DNA from: Bodo saltans
Taxonomy: Eukaryota; Euglenozoa; Kinetoplastea; Eubodonida; Bodonidae
Assembly: GCA_001460835.1 (NCBI GenBank)
Contig: CYKH01001509.1
Coordinates: 3,305 to 35,427 of the forward strand
DNA length: 32,123 nt
Reading direction: 5' to 3'
Shown here: piece by piece, positions 1-9,086 of the stretch
Position numbering within the stretch: the first letter of the stretch is position 1
How the letters are laid out: the number at the start of each line of letters is the position of its first letter
Program-made: the position numbers and the translations under genes
The notes under the pieces: generated by a model
Seen by the model: the letters and a program-made list of their open reading frames with translations, nothing else
Databases searched by the model: none
Told to the model about the DNA's origin: nothing

Positions 1-545
1 TCCGCGCACAATGTTCGCCAAACCGCTTTGCACGACACGAAAACGAACCTATCTCAGCACAATGTTCGCCAAACCGCTTTGCACGACACGAAAACGAACC
101 TATCCGCGCACAATGTTCGAAAGCGAACCCCGGAACAATGTTCGCCAAACCGCTTTGCACGACACGAAAGCGAACCTATCCGCGCACAATGTTCGCCAAA
201 CCGCCTTGCACGACACGAAAACGAACCTATCCGCGCACAATGTTCGCCAAACCGCTTTGCACGACACGAAAACGAACCTACCCGCGCACAATGTTCGCCA
301 AACCGCTTTGCACGACACGAAAACGAACCTATCCGCGCACAATGTTCGCCAAACCGCTTTGCACGACACGAAAGCGAACCTATCCGCGCACAATGTTCGC
401 CAAACCGCCTTGCACGACACGAAAACGAACCTATCCGCGCACAATGTTCGCCAAACCGCTTTGCACGACACGAAAACGAGCCTATCCGCGCACAATGTTC
501 GCCAAACCGCTTTGCACGACACGAAAACGAACCTATCCGAGCTCA
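1..545. repeat. 51-bp tandem repeat array
   Basis: Units starting with ATGTTCGCCAAACCGC begin at 11, 62, 113, 138, 189, 240, 291, 342, 393, 444 and 495; a decayed start of a further unit lies at 546. The period is 51 bp except for a 25-bp truncated unit at 113-137. Units differ at a few diagnostic positions (CTTTG or CCTTG, AAAACG or AAAGCG). The period is 17 codons and the unit has no stop in any forward frame, so all three + frames and one - frame stay open without implying a protein. The array runs off the left edge, so its full length is unknown. A satellite or intergenic repeat is the simplest reading; the 3' end of a repetitive coding gene cannot be excluded. Confidence 0.95.
115..128. 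other. Perfect 5-bp inverted repeat in the truncated unit
   Basis: GTTCG-AAAG-CGAAC forms a 5-bp stem with a 4-nt loop. In full-length units the same two arms lie about 28 nt apart. The truncated unit looks like the product of a 22-bp deletion between CG dinucleotides that brought the arms together, plus a small second deletion. Confidence 0.6.
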
Positions 546-763
546 ATGTTCGAGACTTTTTTCCCGAGCGAAACTGACTTTTAGCTTGACCTTGAATCTT
601 ACTGTTTGCTCATCTTCTCTTCAATGTGTTTAGTTTATTTGTTTGTTTTCCCTAACAACTCTAAACACAAACAAGTGAAGAGGGAGAGCACAGAAGTTCT
701 CAAACGCTCAATAAATATAACCGCGTTACACCACTGACAGGAGGTATGGGTGCATCTGGAGAT

Positions 764-790
764 CTTTGGTTGTTTTTTTGGCTTCTTTAG
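764..790 (+). promoter_or_regulatory. Probable trans-splice acceptor for RAD51
   Basis: A T-rich pyrimidine tract ends in CTTTAG at 785-790, 54 nt before the RAD51 ATG. The stretch from the repeat array to here (577-763) holds no gene that I can support. The exact acceptor needs spliced-leader RNA data. Confidence 0.5.
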
Positions 791-844
791 AATACAAAAG
801 GAAGATTCTTTTGTGTTATTGCAGTCAGTAAGTTTTCGAAGAAA

Positions 845-1921
845 ATGCAAACTCGCTCAAAGACGAAGGGAAAGCGACAACGTGAGGAGCCAGAGGTTGT
901 GGAGATAGAGAGCACGCCACTCGTCCAAGCACAAAATGTTGATGTTGATTCTTCGAGCGGTTTTCGAGTCATCCAGGTTTTGGAAGGTTACGGTATTGCA
1001 GGATCTGACATCAAGAAGCTGATGGAGGCAGGTTTTTTCACAGTTGAAAGTGTTGCGTATGCTCCCAAGAAGCTCATCTTGGCTGTTAAGGGTATCAGCG
1101 ATACAAAAGCCGAAAAAATCATGGCGGAGTGCTCAAAGCTTGTGCCGATGGGTTTTACTTCTGCTGTGCAGTATCATCAAGCCCGAAAAGAAGTTGTGAT
1201 GATCACAACTGGTGCGAAGGAGATCGATAAGCTTCTTGGTGGTGGGGTGGAAACCGGGAGTTTGACAGAGCTGTTTGGAGAGTTCCGGACCGGAAAGACA
1301 CAATTGTGCCACACTTTGTGTGTGACATGCCAATTGCCAATCACCAGTGGTGGCGCAGAGGGTATGGCGCTGTATGTTGACACTGAAGGAACGTTTCGCC
1401 CTGAGCGTCTTGTTGCAGTTGCGAATCGCTACAAGCTCAACCCTGATGACGTCATGGCGAATGTAGCGTGCGCTCGAGCGATGAACACTGATCACCAGCA
1501 ACAACTTCTCCTTCAAGCAGCTGCCATGATGGCAGAAAATCGATTTGCGTTGATTGTCGTTGACTCAGCAACTGCGCTTTATCGAACAGATTACAGTGGT
1601 CGAAACGAACTTGCAGCGCGGCAAATGCACCTTGGTAAGTTTCTCCGCAGTCTTCAGAATCTTGCGGAAGAGTACGGAGTTGCTGTCGTTTTGACAAATC
1701 AAGTCGTTGCTAATGTTGATGGAAGTGCTCAAATGTTCCAAGCAGATGCAAAAAAACCAATCGGAGGCCACATTATGGCCCACGCGTCGACAACTCGACT
1801 AAGTTTGCGAAAGGGTCGAGGCGAACAGCGCATCATGAAGGTTTATGATTCTCCCTGCCTCCCAGAGGCAGAAGCCATTTTTGGAATCTATGATGATGGA
1901 GTGGGCGATGCGAGAGATTAG
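845..1921 (+). CDS. RAD51: RAD51 recombinase
   Basis: This is the eukaryotic RecA-family recombinase that forms ATP-dependent filaments on single-stranded DNA for strand exchange in homologous recombination. The 358-residue length is normal for RAD51. A basic N-terminus precedes a helix-hairpin-helix region (about 40-100) and the linker motif FTSA (104-107), matching the FxxA subunit-interface motif. The core has Walker A GEFRTGKT (145-152), Walker B ALIVVD (235-240) and the ATP-cap stretch around DAKKPIGG (301-308). The Walker A wording and the end DGVGDARD fit RAD51 better than DMC1, which usually has GEFRCGKT. In antigenically variable trypanosomatids RAD51 also drives gene-conversion switching; nothing here shows that for this organism. 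RAD50 lies two genes downstream. Confidence 0.96.
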   Translation: MQTRSKTKGKRQREEPEVVEIESTPLVQAQNVDVDSSSGFRVIQVLEGYGIAGSDIKKLMEAGFFTVESVAYAPKKLILAVKGISDTKAEKIMAECSKLVPMGFTSAVQYHQARKEVVMITTGAKEIDKLLGGGVETGSLTELFGEFRTGKTQLCHTLCVTCQLPITSGGAEGMALYVDTEGTFRPERLVAVANRYKLNPDDVMANVACARAMNTDHQQQLLLQAAAMMAENRFALIVVDSATALYRTDYSGRNELAARQMHLGKFLRSLQNLAEEYGVAVVLTNQVVANVDGSAQMFQADAKKPIGGHIMAHASTTRLSLRKGRGEQRIMKVYDSPCLPEAEAIFGIYDDGVGDARD

Positions 1922-2007
1922 AAATAGATTGAAAAGTGTCACAAAACGTGCTATTTGTTGCTTACAAAAGACACAAACAAAAAACGAAGTTGTTCGTATG
2001 TGAGTTT

Positions 2008-2046
2008 ATTTTTCTTGAAGAATTCGTTTTCTTGCCAATTCTGCAG
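2008..2046 (+). promoter_or_regulatory. Probable trans-splice acceptor for eS26
   Basis: A pyrimidine-rich stretch ends in CTGCAG at 2041-2046, leaving an 8-nt 5' UTR before the ATG at 2055. The very short leader fits a highly expressed kinetoplastid ribosomal protein gene. Confidence 0.55.
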
Positions 2047-2054
2047 AAACAAAG

Positions 2055-2393
2055 ATGACGACGAAGCGCCGCAATCATGGCCGCTCCAAGCCCCCGGGCT
2101 CCCGCGGCCGCACCACCCCGGTCCACTGCTTCAACTGCGGTCGCCTGGCCCCCAAGGACAAGGCTGTCCGCCGCTTCGTTGTTCGCAACATGCTCGACCA
2201 AGCTTCTGCTCGCGATGTTGCTGAGAACTCAACTGTGTACAACCAGGGCTTCCCCCTCCCAAAGTTGTACATGAAGCAGCGCTACTGCATCGCGTGCGCG
2301 ATCCACTCTCGCACCGTTCGTGGCCGCCCCAACGTTGATCGCAAGATCCGCTTCACCAAGAAGGTTGCCTTCCGCCCTGTCAAGAAGAACTAG
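2055..2393 (+). CDS. RPS26: 40S ribosomal protein eS26
   Basis: This is a small-subunit ribosomal protein located near the mRNA exit channel and the 3' end of 18S rRNA. The 112-residue protein starts MTTKRRNHGRSK and carries the zinc-binding pairs C25-x2-C28 and C78-x2-C81, with the lysine/arginine-rich ends typical of eS26. Length and motifs are complete. Third codon positions are strongly C/G-rich, unlike RAD51 and RAD50 on either side, as expected for codon bias in a highly expressed gene; it is not a sign of transfer. Confidence 0.97.
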   Translation: MTTKRRNHGRSKPPGSRGRTTPVHCFNCGRLAPKDKAVRRFVVRNMLDQASARDVAENSTVYNQGFPLPKLYMKQRYCIACAIHSRTVRGRPNVDRKIRFTKKVAFRPVKKN

Positions 2394-2516
2394 GTTGTAT
2401 GCATTTCTTTGCTTTTGGAGATTATTTTACTTGAAGGTTTGCATCGAATACAATAACTGTAGTGTAAATGTTGATTGGAAGACCTTGTTTTTCATTAACG
2501 ATAGCAAACAAAGTCA

Positions 2517-5500
2517 ATGAGCAGTGTTGAAGAACTTGAGATTTCAGGTATCCGAAGCTTTGATCCAAGCTCACGAGAAAGTGTTATTTTTTTCAAGCCC
2601 CTCACGGTGATCCTTGGGAACAACGGCGCAGGAAAAACGACGATCATTGAAAGTTTGCTAAACGCAACTGCCGGCAAGTTTCCTCCAGGGTGTGGAACGG
2701 AACGAGCATCGTTCGTGTATGACCCGAAAGTGATTGGGGACAGCACAGTCAAAGCACAAGTGCGATTGAAGTTTACTGCGCGTGACGGGAATCTTTGCCG
2801 AGTAATTCGAAGCTACGAGGTATCATCTGCCTCCAGGAAGAATGATAAGCCCAAATTTTGCTCGCTAGATACAGTGATTTCTCAAAAAGATGAAAAGAAC
2901 GGTGTGTTTGCTCACGCAAACTTTGGATCCACTGAAGCTGACTTTCGAATGCGAGAGCTCCTTGGAGTATCTTCTGCTGTTCTTGAGCACGTCATCTTTT
3001 GTCATCAAGAAGATTGCAACTGGCCCCTCGGGAGTGCGTCGGACGTGAAACCAATTTTTGATGCAATATTCGCTGCAACTCGCTATGTTGCAGCCCTCGA
3101 AAATTTGAAGGAGAACCACAAGCGTATGGGGAAAGAATTGAAGGAATACGAGCGTACGCTCGTTGAACTCCGCCAACACAAAGATCAAGCATCCGAACTT
3201 CGCGACACCATCAAACGTCGTGAAGAAGGCGTACGTATTATCGAAATGCGAAACAGAGGGATGGAGCCTCAAGTGCAGGATTTGCGCACAGCAACAGCAG
3301 CACTCGATTCGATGAAGTCAACAGTCGACCGCCTTACTGTTGAAGCTGCTCAAGTGGAAGGCCGCATTCTTGAAAAGATGATTCAGACAAAGCGGACAAA
3401 CCCTGGCGCTCCAACGAAACAGAGCCTCCCTGAACTGCTTGAAATGAGACAAAATTTTCACTCTCACATGGATCGACTTGAAGGTGAAGTGAAGAAAATG
3501 GAAGCAACCATTGGCGTGATGGATGGCTCTCGCCGCCAACAAGAAATTCAAGAACATGAATGGCGTTCAAAGGTTTCTGAGTTGGAACGTGATGCTCGAG
3601 ACCATCGTGATGTTTGCGCTAGAATTCGAGAAGTCACAAGCACACTGACGGAAGAGTTTGTCATTGGAGAAGGACAGATGGACGAGGCTGCTCTCGCGAG
3701 ACTTTCAGCATTGGCCAAAGAAAATCACCTCGCTTCAGCTCAAGCTCTTGACAAAGAAGTAGCGCTCAATGCAGCCAAAGAAGGAACGCTTGAGAGCGAC
3801 ATCAGTGATGTGCTTCGCACGCTCGATGCAGACTCGAAGGAACGCGAAATGAAAGAGAAACAGGTTCAGCTGCTTCAAAGTCGAATTGCTGAAGCTGAGG
3901 AAGAACTGCGCGCGCGCCCCACATCTCATTCATCACAGACTGAAAAGGAGTGCGCAGCTCTCCAATCGAGACTCGAAGCTGCCATTTCAATTCGTCAACA
4001 GGGCACGGAGTATGCATTGGAAACGTCTTTGGCCGATCAATTAGAGAACGGAAACCGTGAGATAGCGAATCTGCGCGTTAAAATTAGCGAACGCAAGCGA
4101 TTGTGCGCCCAGGAGGCCAAGATACCCTTTCTTCGAGAGAGAATTTCCAAGCAAGAGCGTTGGACTTGCGAACAAGTTCAGCTAATTGCACCTGAGCTCA
4201 GCAAGCTTGGAAGGCCGATAGAAAACCCTTCCGCTTCCACTGTTTGCTTGGCAGTTGAGCGCTTTCGTGATCAAAAAGTTGAAACTCAAAAGGCTATGGA
4301 GCGTGAAGTTCTTCAACTAGAGCATGAAATTTTGGCCTTGTCACGAAACGAACGACTTCAGCAAGAAACTCTTGCAGGTTATTATGTTGAACTCCAGCGA
4401 CTCAAAGCTCAGTTTGCTGCTGTTGCTGGTGCCGATGCCAAGCTTGAGGACTACGAAGCGGAGCTTGCCAGTGCCGAGGAAAAACACTTAAAGTGCTGTC
4501 GTCACCTTAGCTCAATCGAGTCTATGGCACGATGCTACGAAGGGTTCGTAGCGACAGCAAAGAGCGAGATGCAGTGTGTTGTTTGCAAACGTGGATTGAA
4601 CGATTCTGCGTTGAGCGACTTTATCAAACTGAATGAAGATCGGCAAAAGACAACACCAGAGCAAGTTGAAAGGGCTCGCCGGGATATGAAAGCTGCACAC
4701 GATCGTGTGCAGAAATTGAAAAGTGCATCGGCTGTTGCAAAGGAAGTGAATCGAATCCAGTTGGCAGCGGACGATGAGGCCGTTACGCTCCGTCGAACAC
4801 AGAGTGACTTAGCAACAAAGCGGGCACTTCTAGGGGACGCAACAAACAAACGACACAGCGTCGAATCTCAAGTCTCAGCGGCCCAACAACTCTTTGAGGT
4901 CGCAAGTCGAGTGAACATTGCCACTGGAGAGACGGCACGACTAAAAGACGAGCTTGCGGCAGCTGAACAGGTTGAAAAGTCTGATGAATCGCTGCCACTT
5001 GAAGAGCTTGAAGCGATTTATGACAACCTCATGCAGGCTCAGCAAATTCACTCGAATCAGTTGCAAGAACTGCAACGTCGCAAGACAGGTGGCGGCGATG
5101 AGTATGCAATTCAGCTTGAGTTAACCAAGCGCCGAGGAGATCTGCTTGAAATGCGCGCCAATGAGAAACAGAACCTTGCTCTTCGAGCTGCTATCTCGAC
5201 ATTGCTACAAGAGGTTGACGATCATCGAAACAGACTTCGTGAAATTTCAAGCAGGAAGAACGAGCTCCAAGCAAAAGTAGATGCTGCACGAACCAACTTA
5301 CAACGTCAAAAAGCTTCTTGGCAAGTCACTTTTCAAGAGCTGACAGATGCACGCAATCGGTTCGAGCAACAATACTTGGAGCTGGACCGTTTGATCCCCG
5401 TTGCTCTAAGATTCTTCCACAAGAAAACTGGAGATGCACTGGGTCGAGCAAAGGAGTCCCAGAAAGCGGCCGAACTGTCATGCAATCAAGTCGCGATCGA

Positions 5501-6509
5501 CATTGCAGCCTTGCGGGCAGAGATCTCAAAAAATCAAGCAGTGTTGTCTGATCAGCACCGCCAGTTTGCCAACCTCAACAACCATATCCAATTCATGGAG
5601 CTTCAGAAGTCACTCGAAGAAGATCGGAAACTTCTGGTAACTGTCACTGATGAGCTTGCAAAGCTCAAGCAAGACCCTCTTCGAGGACTTTCTCATTTGG
5701 TTGGTCAGCTTTCAGGAAGCGAGTCGATGCAGGCCATTCGAGACACCCTTCAAGAGAAAATCAACGAGCTTGAGCGAGTTCGAGCTCAGTCGGAGGGTAA
5801 CGCTGAGGCAATTCGGGCGGAAGTCGCTGAAATGCAGCACAAGCTGAGTGGGGAACGTTTTCACACAATCGACGACCGGTACAGCAGTATCTTCATCAAA
5901 TTGCAAACACTGGAGCTTGCCATTGGGGATATTGACAAGTACTACAAGGCGCTCGACAAAGCTGTTCAATCATATCACCAAGATAAGATTCTCCAGGTGA
6001 ACTCCATTATTTCCGAATTGTGGAGAGCAATCTACCGTGGTAGCGACATTGACACAATTGAACTGAAATCTGAGGTTGAGGGTGTCGCTGCAACAGCCTC
6101 AGGCACCTCCAAGAGAAACTACAACTACCGCGTCGTCATGAAACGTGGAAACAACGAAATCGATATGCGCGCCAAGTGTAGCGCAGGACAAAAGGTACTT
6201 GCGTGCGTCGTGATTCGTGTGGCGTTGAGCGAAGCATTCTCCACTGACTGCGGTGTGCTTGCTCTCGACGAGCCAACCACAAACTTGGACGAAGATAATG
6301 CTCGATCGCTTGCGGAGGCGCTGAGGGATCTCATCGCGGCGCGCAGGAACGCGAAAGGATTTCAGCTTGTCGTGATTACTCATGATGAACAGTTTGTTCG
6401 CGCTCTTGGATCACAGTCGAGTGTCGAGAGATTTTACTTCGTTCACAAGGATCGAGAAGGTGCTTTCTCAAAAATTGAAGAACGATCGTTTGAACAGTTG
6501 TTCGCATAG
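2517..6509 (+). CDS. RAD50: RAD50 double-strand-break repair ATPase
   Basis: RAD50 is the SMC-like ATPase of the MRE11-RAD50 complex, which tethers and resects DNA ends. At 1330 residues it matches the family. The ABC half-site at the N-terminus has Walker A GNNGAGKT (34-41) followed by a Q-loop region (HQEDCNW). Two long coiled-coil arms flank the zinc hook CVVC (C687, C690). The C-terminal half-site has signature CSAGQK starting at C1221, Walker B with D1251-E1252 and D-loop TTNLD. All catalytic motifs are present, so the protein should be active. The start MSSVEELEISGIRSF aligns directly with other RAD50 N-termini. An AG at 2503-2504 or 2512-2513 gives a short 5' UTR. Confidence 0.97.
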   Translation: MSSVEELEISGIRSFDPSSRESVIFFKPLTVILGNNGAGKTTIIESLLNATAGKFPPGCGTERASFVYDPKVIGDSTVKAQVRLKFTARDGNLCRVIRSYEVSSASRKNDKPKFCSLDTVISQKDEKNGVFAHANFGSTEADFRMRELLGVSSAVLEHVIFCHQEDCNWPLGSASDVKPIFDAIFAATRYVAALENLKENHKRMGKELKEYERTLVELRQHKDQASELRDTIKRREEGVRIIEMRNRGMEPQVQDLRTATAALDSMKSTVDRLTVEAAQVEGRILEKMIQTKRTNPGAPTKQSLPELLEMRQNFHSHMDRLEGEVKKMEATIGVMDGSRRQQEIQEHEWRSKVSELERDARDHRDVCARIREVTSTLTEEFVIGEGQMDEAALARLSALAKENHLASAQALDKEVALNAAKEGTLESDISDVLRTLDADSKEREMKEKQVQLLQSRIAEAEEELRARPTSHSSQTEKECAALQSRLEAAISIRQQGTEYALETSLADQLENGNREIANLRVKISERKRLCAQEAKIPFLRERISKQERWTCEQVQLIAPELSKLGRPIENPSASTVCLAVERFRDQKVETQKAMEREVLQLEHEILALSRNERLQQETLAGYYVELQRLKAQFAAVAGADAKLEDYEAELASAEEKHLKCCRHLSSIESMARCYEGFVATAKSEMQCVVCKRGLNDSALSDFIKLNEDRQKTTPEQVERARRDMKAAHDRVQKLKSASAVAKEVNRIQLAADDEAVTLRRTQSDLATKRALLGDATNKRHSVESQVSAAQQLFEVASRVNIATGETARLKDELAAAEQVEKSDESLPLEELEAIYDNLMQAQQIHSNQLQELQRRKTGGGDEYAIQLELTKRRGDLLEMRANEKQNLALRAAISTLLQEVDDHRNRLREISSRKNELQAKVDAARTNLQRQKASWQVTFQELTDARNRFEQQYLELDRLIPVALRFFHKKTGDALGRAKESQKAAELSCNQVAIDIAALRAEISKNQAVLSDQHRQFANLNNHIQFMELQKSLEEDRKLLVTVTDELAKLKQDPLRGLSHLVGQLSGSESMQAIRDTLQEKINELERVRAQSEGNAEAIRAEVAEMQHKLSGERFHTIDDRYSSIFIKLQTLELAIGDIDKYYKALDKAVQSYHQDKILQVNSIISELWRAIYRGSDIDTIELKSEVEGVAATASGTSKRNYNYRVVMKRGNNEIDMRAKCSAGQKVLACVVIRVALSEAFSTDCGVLALDEPTTNLDEDNARSLAEALRDLIAARRNAKGFQLVVITHDEQFVRALGSQSSVERFYFVHKDREGAFSKIEERSFEQLFA

Positions 6510-6689
6510 AAGAATGCTCCTCGAGCGCCACAGCTACAGATACAGACAAAACAGAAATACTGCTTCGAAGAAAAAATAATAATTTGACTGCAGGTGATCT
6601 AGTCGACATTCGTGCAAAAATGAACGTTCTTCATTTTTAAAAGATTCACTGTTTCTCAATAATTTTAAGTCGTTAACTTAGAAATACAC

Positions 6690-7637
6690 ATGTCAGTCCT
6701 GAGTCCTACAAGCGCAATCATGCACGGTGGCGAGGTCATCAACTCATATCTTGTGAAGCCACCTGCACCGCGTGCATCGTGGAATATCAATGACTTTGAG
6801 TTGTTGCACAAGCTCGGCGGAGGCAACTATGGAGATGTGTATCTCGCATCTGTCAAGAATAGCAACTTTATTGTTGCGATCAAAAAACTTGAAATCGAGA
6901 AACTTGTGAACTTTGACGTCGTGAATCAGCTTCGCCGTGAGGTTGAAATTGCGTTCAACACTCGTCACAAGTACCTCCTCAGAACGTACACGTACTTCTA
7001 TGACGCAACAGATGTCTATCTAGTGATGGAGCCATGCAGCCAAGGAATGCTGTACAGCGAGCTGAGCAGAGTCAAGTTTTTCCCGCCTGAACAGGCAGCC
7101 AAGTACATCGCGCAGCTGGCCGAGGCACTGATGTACCTTCATCGTCACCACATCCTTCACCGCGACATCAAGCCAGAGAACATTCTTTTGGATCACAACA
7201 ACAACATCAAACTCGCCGACTTTGGCTGGTCTGTCCATGACCCTAACACACGAAGAAAGACTTCTTGTGGCACCCCTGAATATTTCCCACCAGAGTTGAT
7301 TGCACGCCAGGTGTACGACACGACTGCAGACCTTTGGTGCTTGGGCATCTTCGCTTTCGAGATGCTGGTTGGCAAAACACCCTTTGCCCATGCCGAGAAT
7401 GATCAGGTGTATGCGAACATCAAGCGGGGCACGTTTGACATGCCGACAAGTGTGCCTGAGGAGGCCAAAGACTTTATCAATGCACTGCTTGTGAAGACAG
7501 GATCTGAGCGGCTGGCACTCCACCGAGTCGTTCAGCATCCATTTCTTGTGAAGTACTATTATGGGCCAAACAAGATCAATCCTCCAACCATTAAGAGGCC
7601 GAGGACACCAGCGAATGAGATTCTTTCTAATCACTAG
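6690..7637 (+). CDS. AUK: Aurora-family serine/threonine kinase
   Basis: This 315-residue kinase has a complete catalytic domain from about residue 36 to 288: a glycine loop GGGNYGDVY, VAIK lysine K65, alpha-C glutamate in LRREVEI (E84), HRDIKPEN with catalytic D159, and DFG at 177-179. The Aurora signature is DFGWSVH followed by RRKTSCGT, where T191 corresponds to the activation-loop threonine. Auroras drive chromosome segregation and cytokinesis, with INCENP as the usual activator. Divergent points are PEYFPPE instead of the usual LDYLPPE, and GGGNYG instead of GKGKFG. It could be a paralogue rather than the main mitotic Aurora (AUK1 of trypanosomes). The C-terminal tail is short and basic. 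Confidence 0.88.
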   Translation: MSVLSPTSAIMHGGEVINSYLVKPPAPRASWNINDFELLHKLGGGNYGDVYLASVKNSNFIVAIKKLEIEKLVNFDVVNQLRREVEIAFNTRHKYLLRTYTYFYDATDVYLVMEPCSQGMLYSELSRVKFFPPEQAAKYIAQLAEALMYLHRHHILHRDIKPENILLDHNNNIKLADFGWSVHDPNTRRKTSCGTPEYFPPELIARQVYDTTADLWCLGIFAFEMLVGKTPFAHAENDQVYANIKRGTFDMPTSVPEEAKDFINALLVKTGSERLALHRVVQHPFLVKYYYGPNKINPPTIKRPRTPANEILSNH

Positions 7638-7748
7638 ATAGATACAATGAGAGTACAAGTGAGCCTTCAAAAGGTGAAATTTGCAGTTGGAAGCCACATC
7701 GAGCAGAAATAAACAGAAATGAAATATGCTACCACACACGCTTGATGA

Positions 7749-7780
7749 TTCCCCCCCTTCCTTTGATTTGCTTCTCACAG
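7749..7780 (+). promoter_or_regulatory. Trans-splice acceptor that sets the ZMYND10 start
   Basis: A long C/T tract (7749-7777) ends in CACAG at 7776-7780. It lies inside the longest open frame, which begins at ATG 7726, and so rules that ATG out as the main start. The next in-frame ATG is 7798, 17 nt after the AG. Confidence 0.7.
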
Positions 7781-7797
7781 TTAGGCAGGAACACGAG

Positions 7798-8976
7798 ATG
7801 GAGTACACACAAAGCACGCTCACTCCGGCGGAGGCAGAGATCTTAGTTCGGCAGCTGAAGCCAATCAGTATTGATCAAGTAGGAACTGATGGTTGGAAAG
7901 AACAACGAATGAGCATCGAACAGCTCAACATGTGCTCGCACAGCAACGCTGCACTAAAGAAGGACGATTTTGTTCGCTCATTTATGATCGAACACGAAAA
8001 GCTCCCTATCTTGCTCCATGAGTTGCTGGTGATCGAAGTATGGCGTCGCCGAATCCTGAGTAGCGTTGAGGACGAGATCATCGCCAATCCCAGTGCGGCG
8101 TATCTGTACACATACTATGAAGCGGTCATCCTTAACTTCTTTGAGTGCATGATGTATTTCGAGGAGTCGGTCACTGCTATCGGCGATGATATCTTAGAAC
8201 TGATTGACTACTGCTGGCGCCAAGTTTCAGGATATTGCGGAAATAACTTCTCTATCGTATCACGCATCGAGGAGCCTGCGGATCCTAAATCTCCAGAAGA
8301 TGCCAAGACCAACTTCAAGCGCCAACAATTCCAACAAGAAGCAACACGTGCAATGACAAGCATTTCTTGCCTTTGGTTTGTTGTAGAGAGGATTTCGTCG
8401 TTATCAATGGCGGTTTCTAACAACATCTTGTTGAAGAATGATCTTGTGCTCGGATTTGCAGAGGTGATGACACAGCAAATTTGGCTACGCCGTGGCCCTG
8501 GTAAGGTGCAGAAGTACGTTCAAGGTCAGTTTAGAGAAGTCCCCATGGATGACGTGATGCGCATTTGTGTGCCTGAAGCTCACAGTTGGTTCATCCTGCA
8601 CAAACTCTTGTGCGATCGCGACTGTAGATCCAAGTACACGTACACTGCGCCGAAAAAAGAAATTATTCTGCGCATCAAGCGCCACCTCAACGAAACAGTC
8701 GTCGATCAGATCCCAGCACTTGCAGACGTGCAGCGTGGGCTCGAGGAACTTTCCTTCCTCGAACCTCCAAGCGGAACGGAAGAGAAGTTCAAGAGCACTC
8801 TTATCATCGAGCAAGTCGCTCGACTGATGGGCTCGATTGATAACTCCCAGCGCAACTGGTCAGCTATTGAGCGTGAGATGCTTAAGCGCCTCAGTAACCC
8901 CGAAAGTCGACAAAAAGATGCCATGGTGCTCGCGAAGGTATTTGACGCGATGTTCGACTTGAGTCGTGAAGAGTGA
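7798..8976 (+). CDS. ZMYND10: ZMYND10-like dynein-assembly factor lacking the MYND finger
   Basis: ZMYND10 (DNAAF7) is a cytoplasmic factor for pre-assembly of axonemal dynein arms. From M7798 the protein has 392 residues. Its N-terminus matches animal ZMYND10 closely (TPAEAEILVRQLK, then VGTDGWKEQ, then IEQLNM), and helical blocks such as LLHELLVIEVWRR and ILELIDYCWRQV follow in family order. Animal ZMYND10 is about 440 residues and ends in a MYND zinc finger. Here the protein stops just before that finger should begin, and the 102 nt to the next gene do not encode it in any frame. The longest open frame starts at 7726, but those 24 codons span a splice acceptor. The orthology rests on recalled similarity, not a search. 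Confidence 0.8.
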   Translation: MEYTQSTLTPAEAEILVRQLKPISIDQVGTDGWKEQRMSIEQLNMCSHSNAALKKDDFVRSFMIEHEKLPILLHELLVIEVWRRRILSSVEDEIIANPSAAYLYTYYEAVILNFFECMMYFEESVTAIGDDILELIDYCWRQVSGYCGNNFSIVSRIEEPADPKSPEDAKTNFKRQQFQQEATRAMTSISCLWFVVERISSLSMAVSNNILLKNDLVLGFAEVMTQQIWLRRGPGKVQKYVQGQFREVPMDDVMRICVPEAHSWFILHKLLCDRDCRSKYTYTAPKKEIILRIKRHLNETVVDQIPALADVQRGLEELSFLEPPSGTEEKFKSTLIIEQVARLMGSIDNSQRNWSAIEREMLKRLSNPESRQKDAMVLAKVFDAMFDLSREE

Positions 8977-9086
8977 ACGAGGCGTGAAGAGGTCAGTCCA
9001 TAAACCCTGCTTATGGGGCTCACATATTTGTAGACGAAAGAGAGACGAAAATATTTCCTTACGGTTTCCACTAAGGAGATGATTCC

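Noticed and set aside
1-545. CRISPR array
   Set aside because: The repeats are directly adjacent with no unique spacers, and the setting is eukaryotic.
11-633. Several overlapping proteins encoded by the 51-bp array on both strands
   Set aside because: Open frames follow from a unit without stops and a length divisible by three; no independent coding evidence.
6620-6637. Six-codon upstream frame before the Aurora kinase
   Set aside because: It lies upstream of better splice acceptors (AGs at 6668-6669 and 6680-6681), so it should be absent from mature mRNA.
8977-9078. MYND finger of ZMYND10 lost only through a frameshift
   Set aside because: No frame after the stop encodes the required Cys/His pattern before the next gene.
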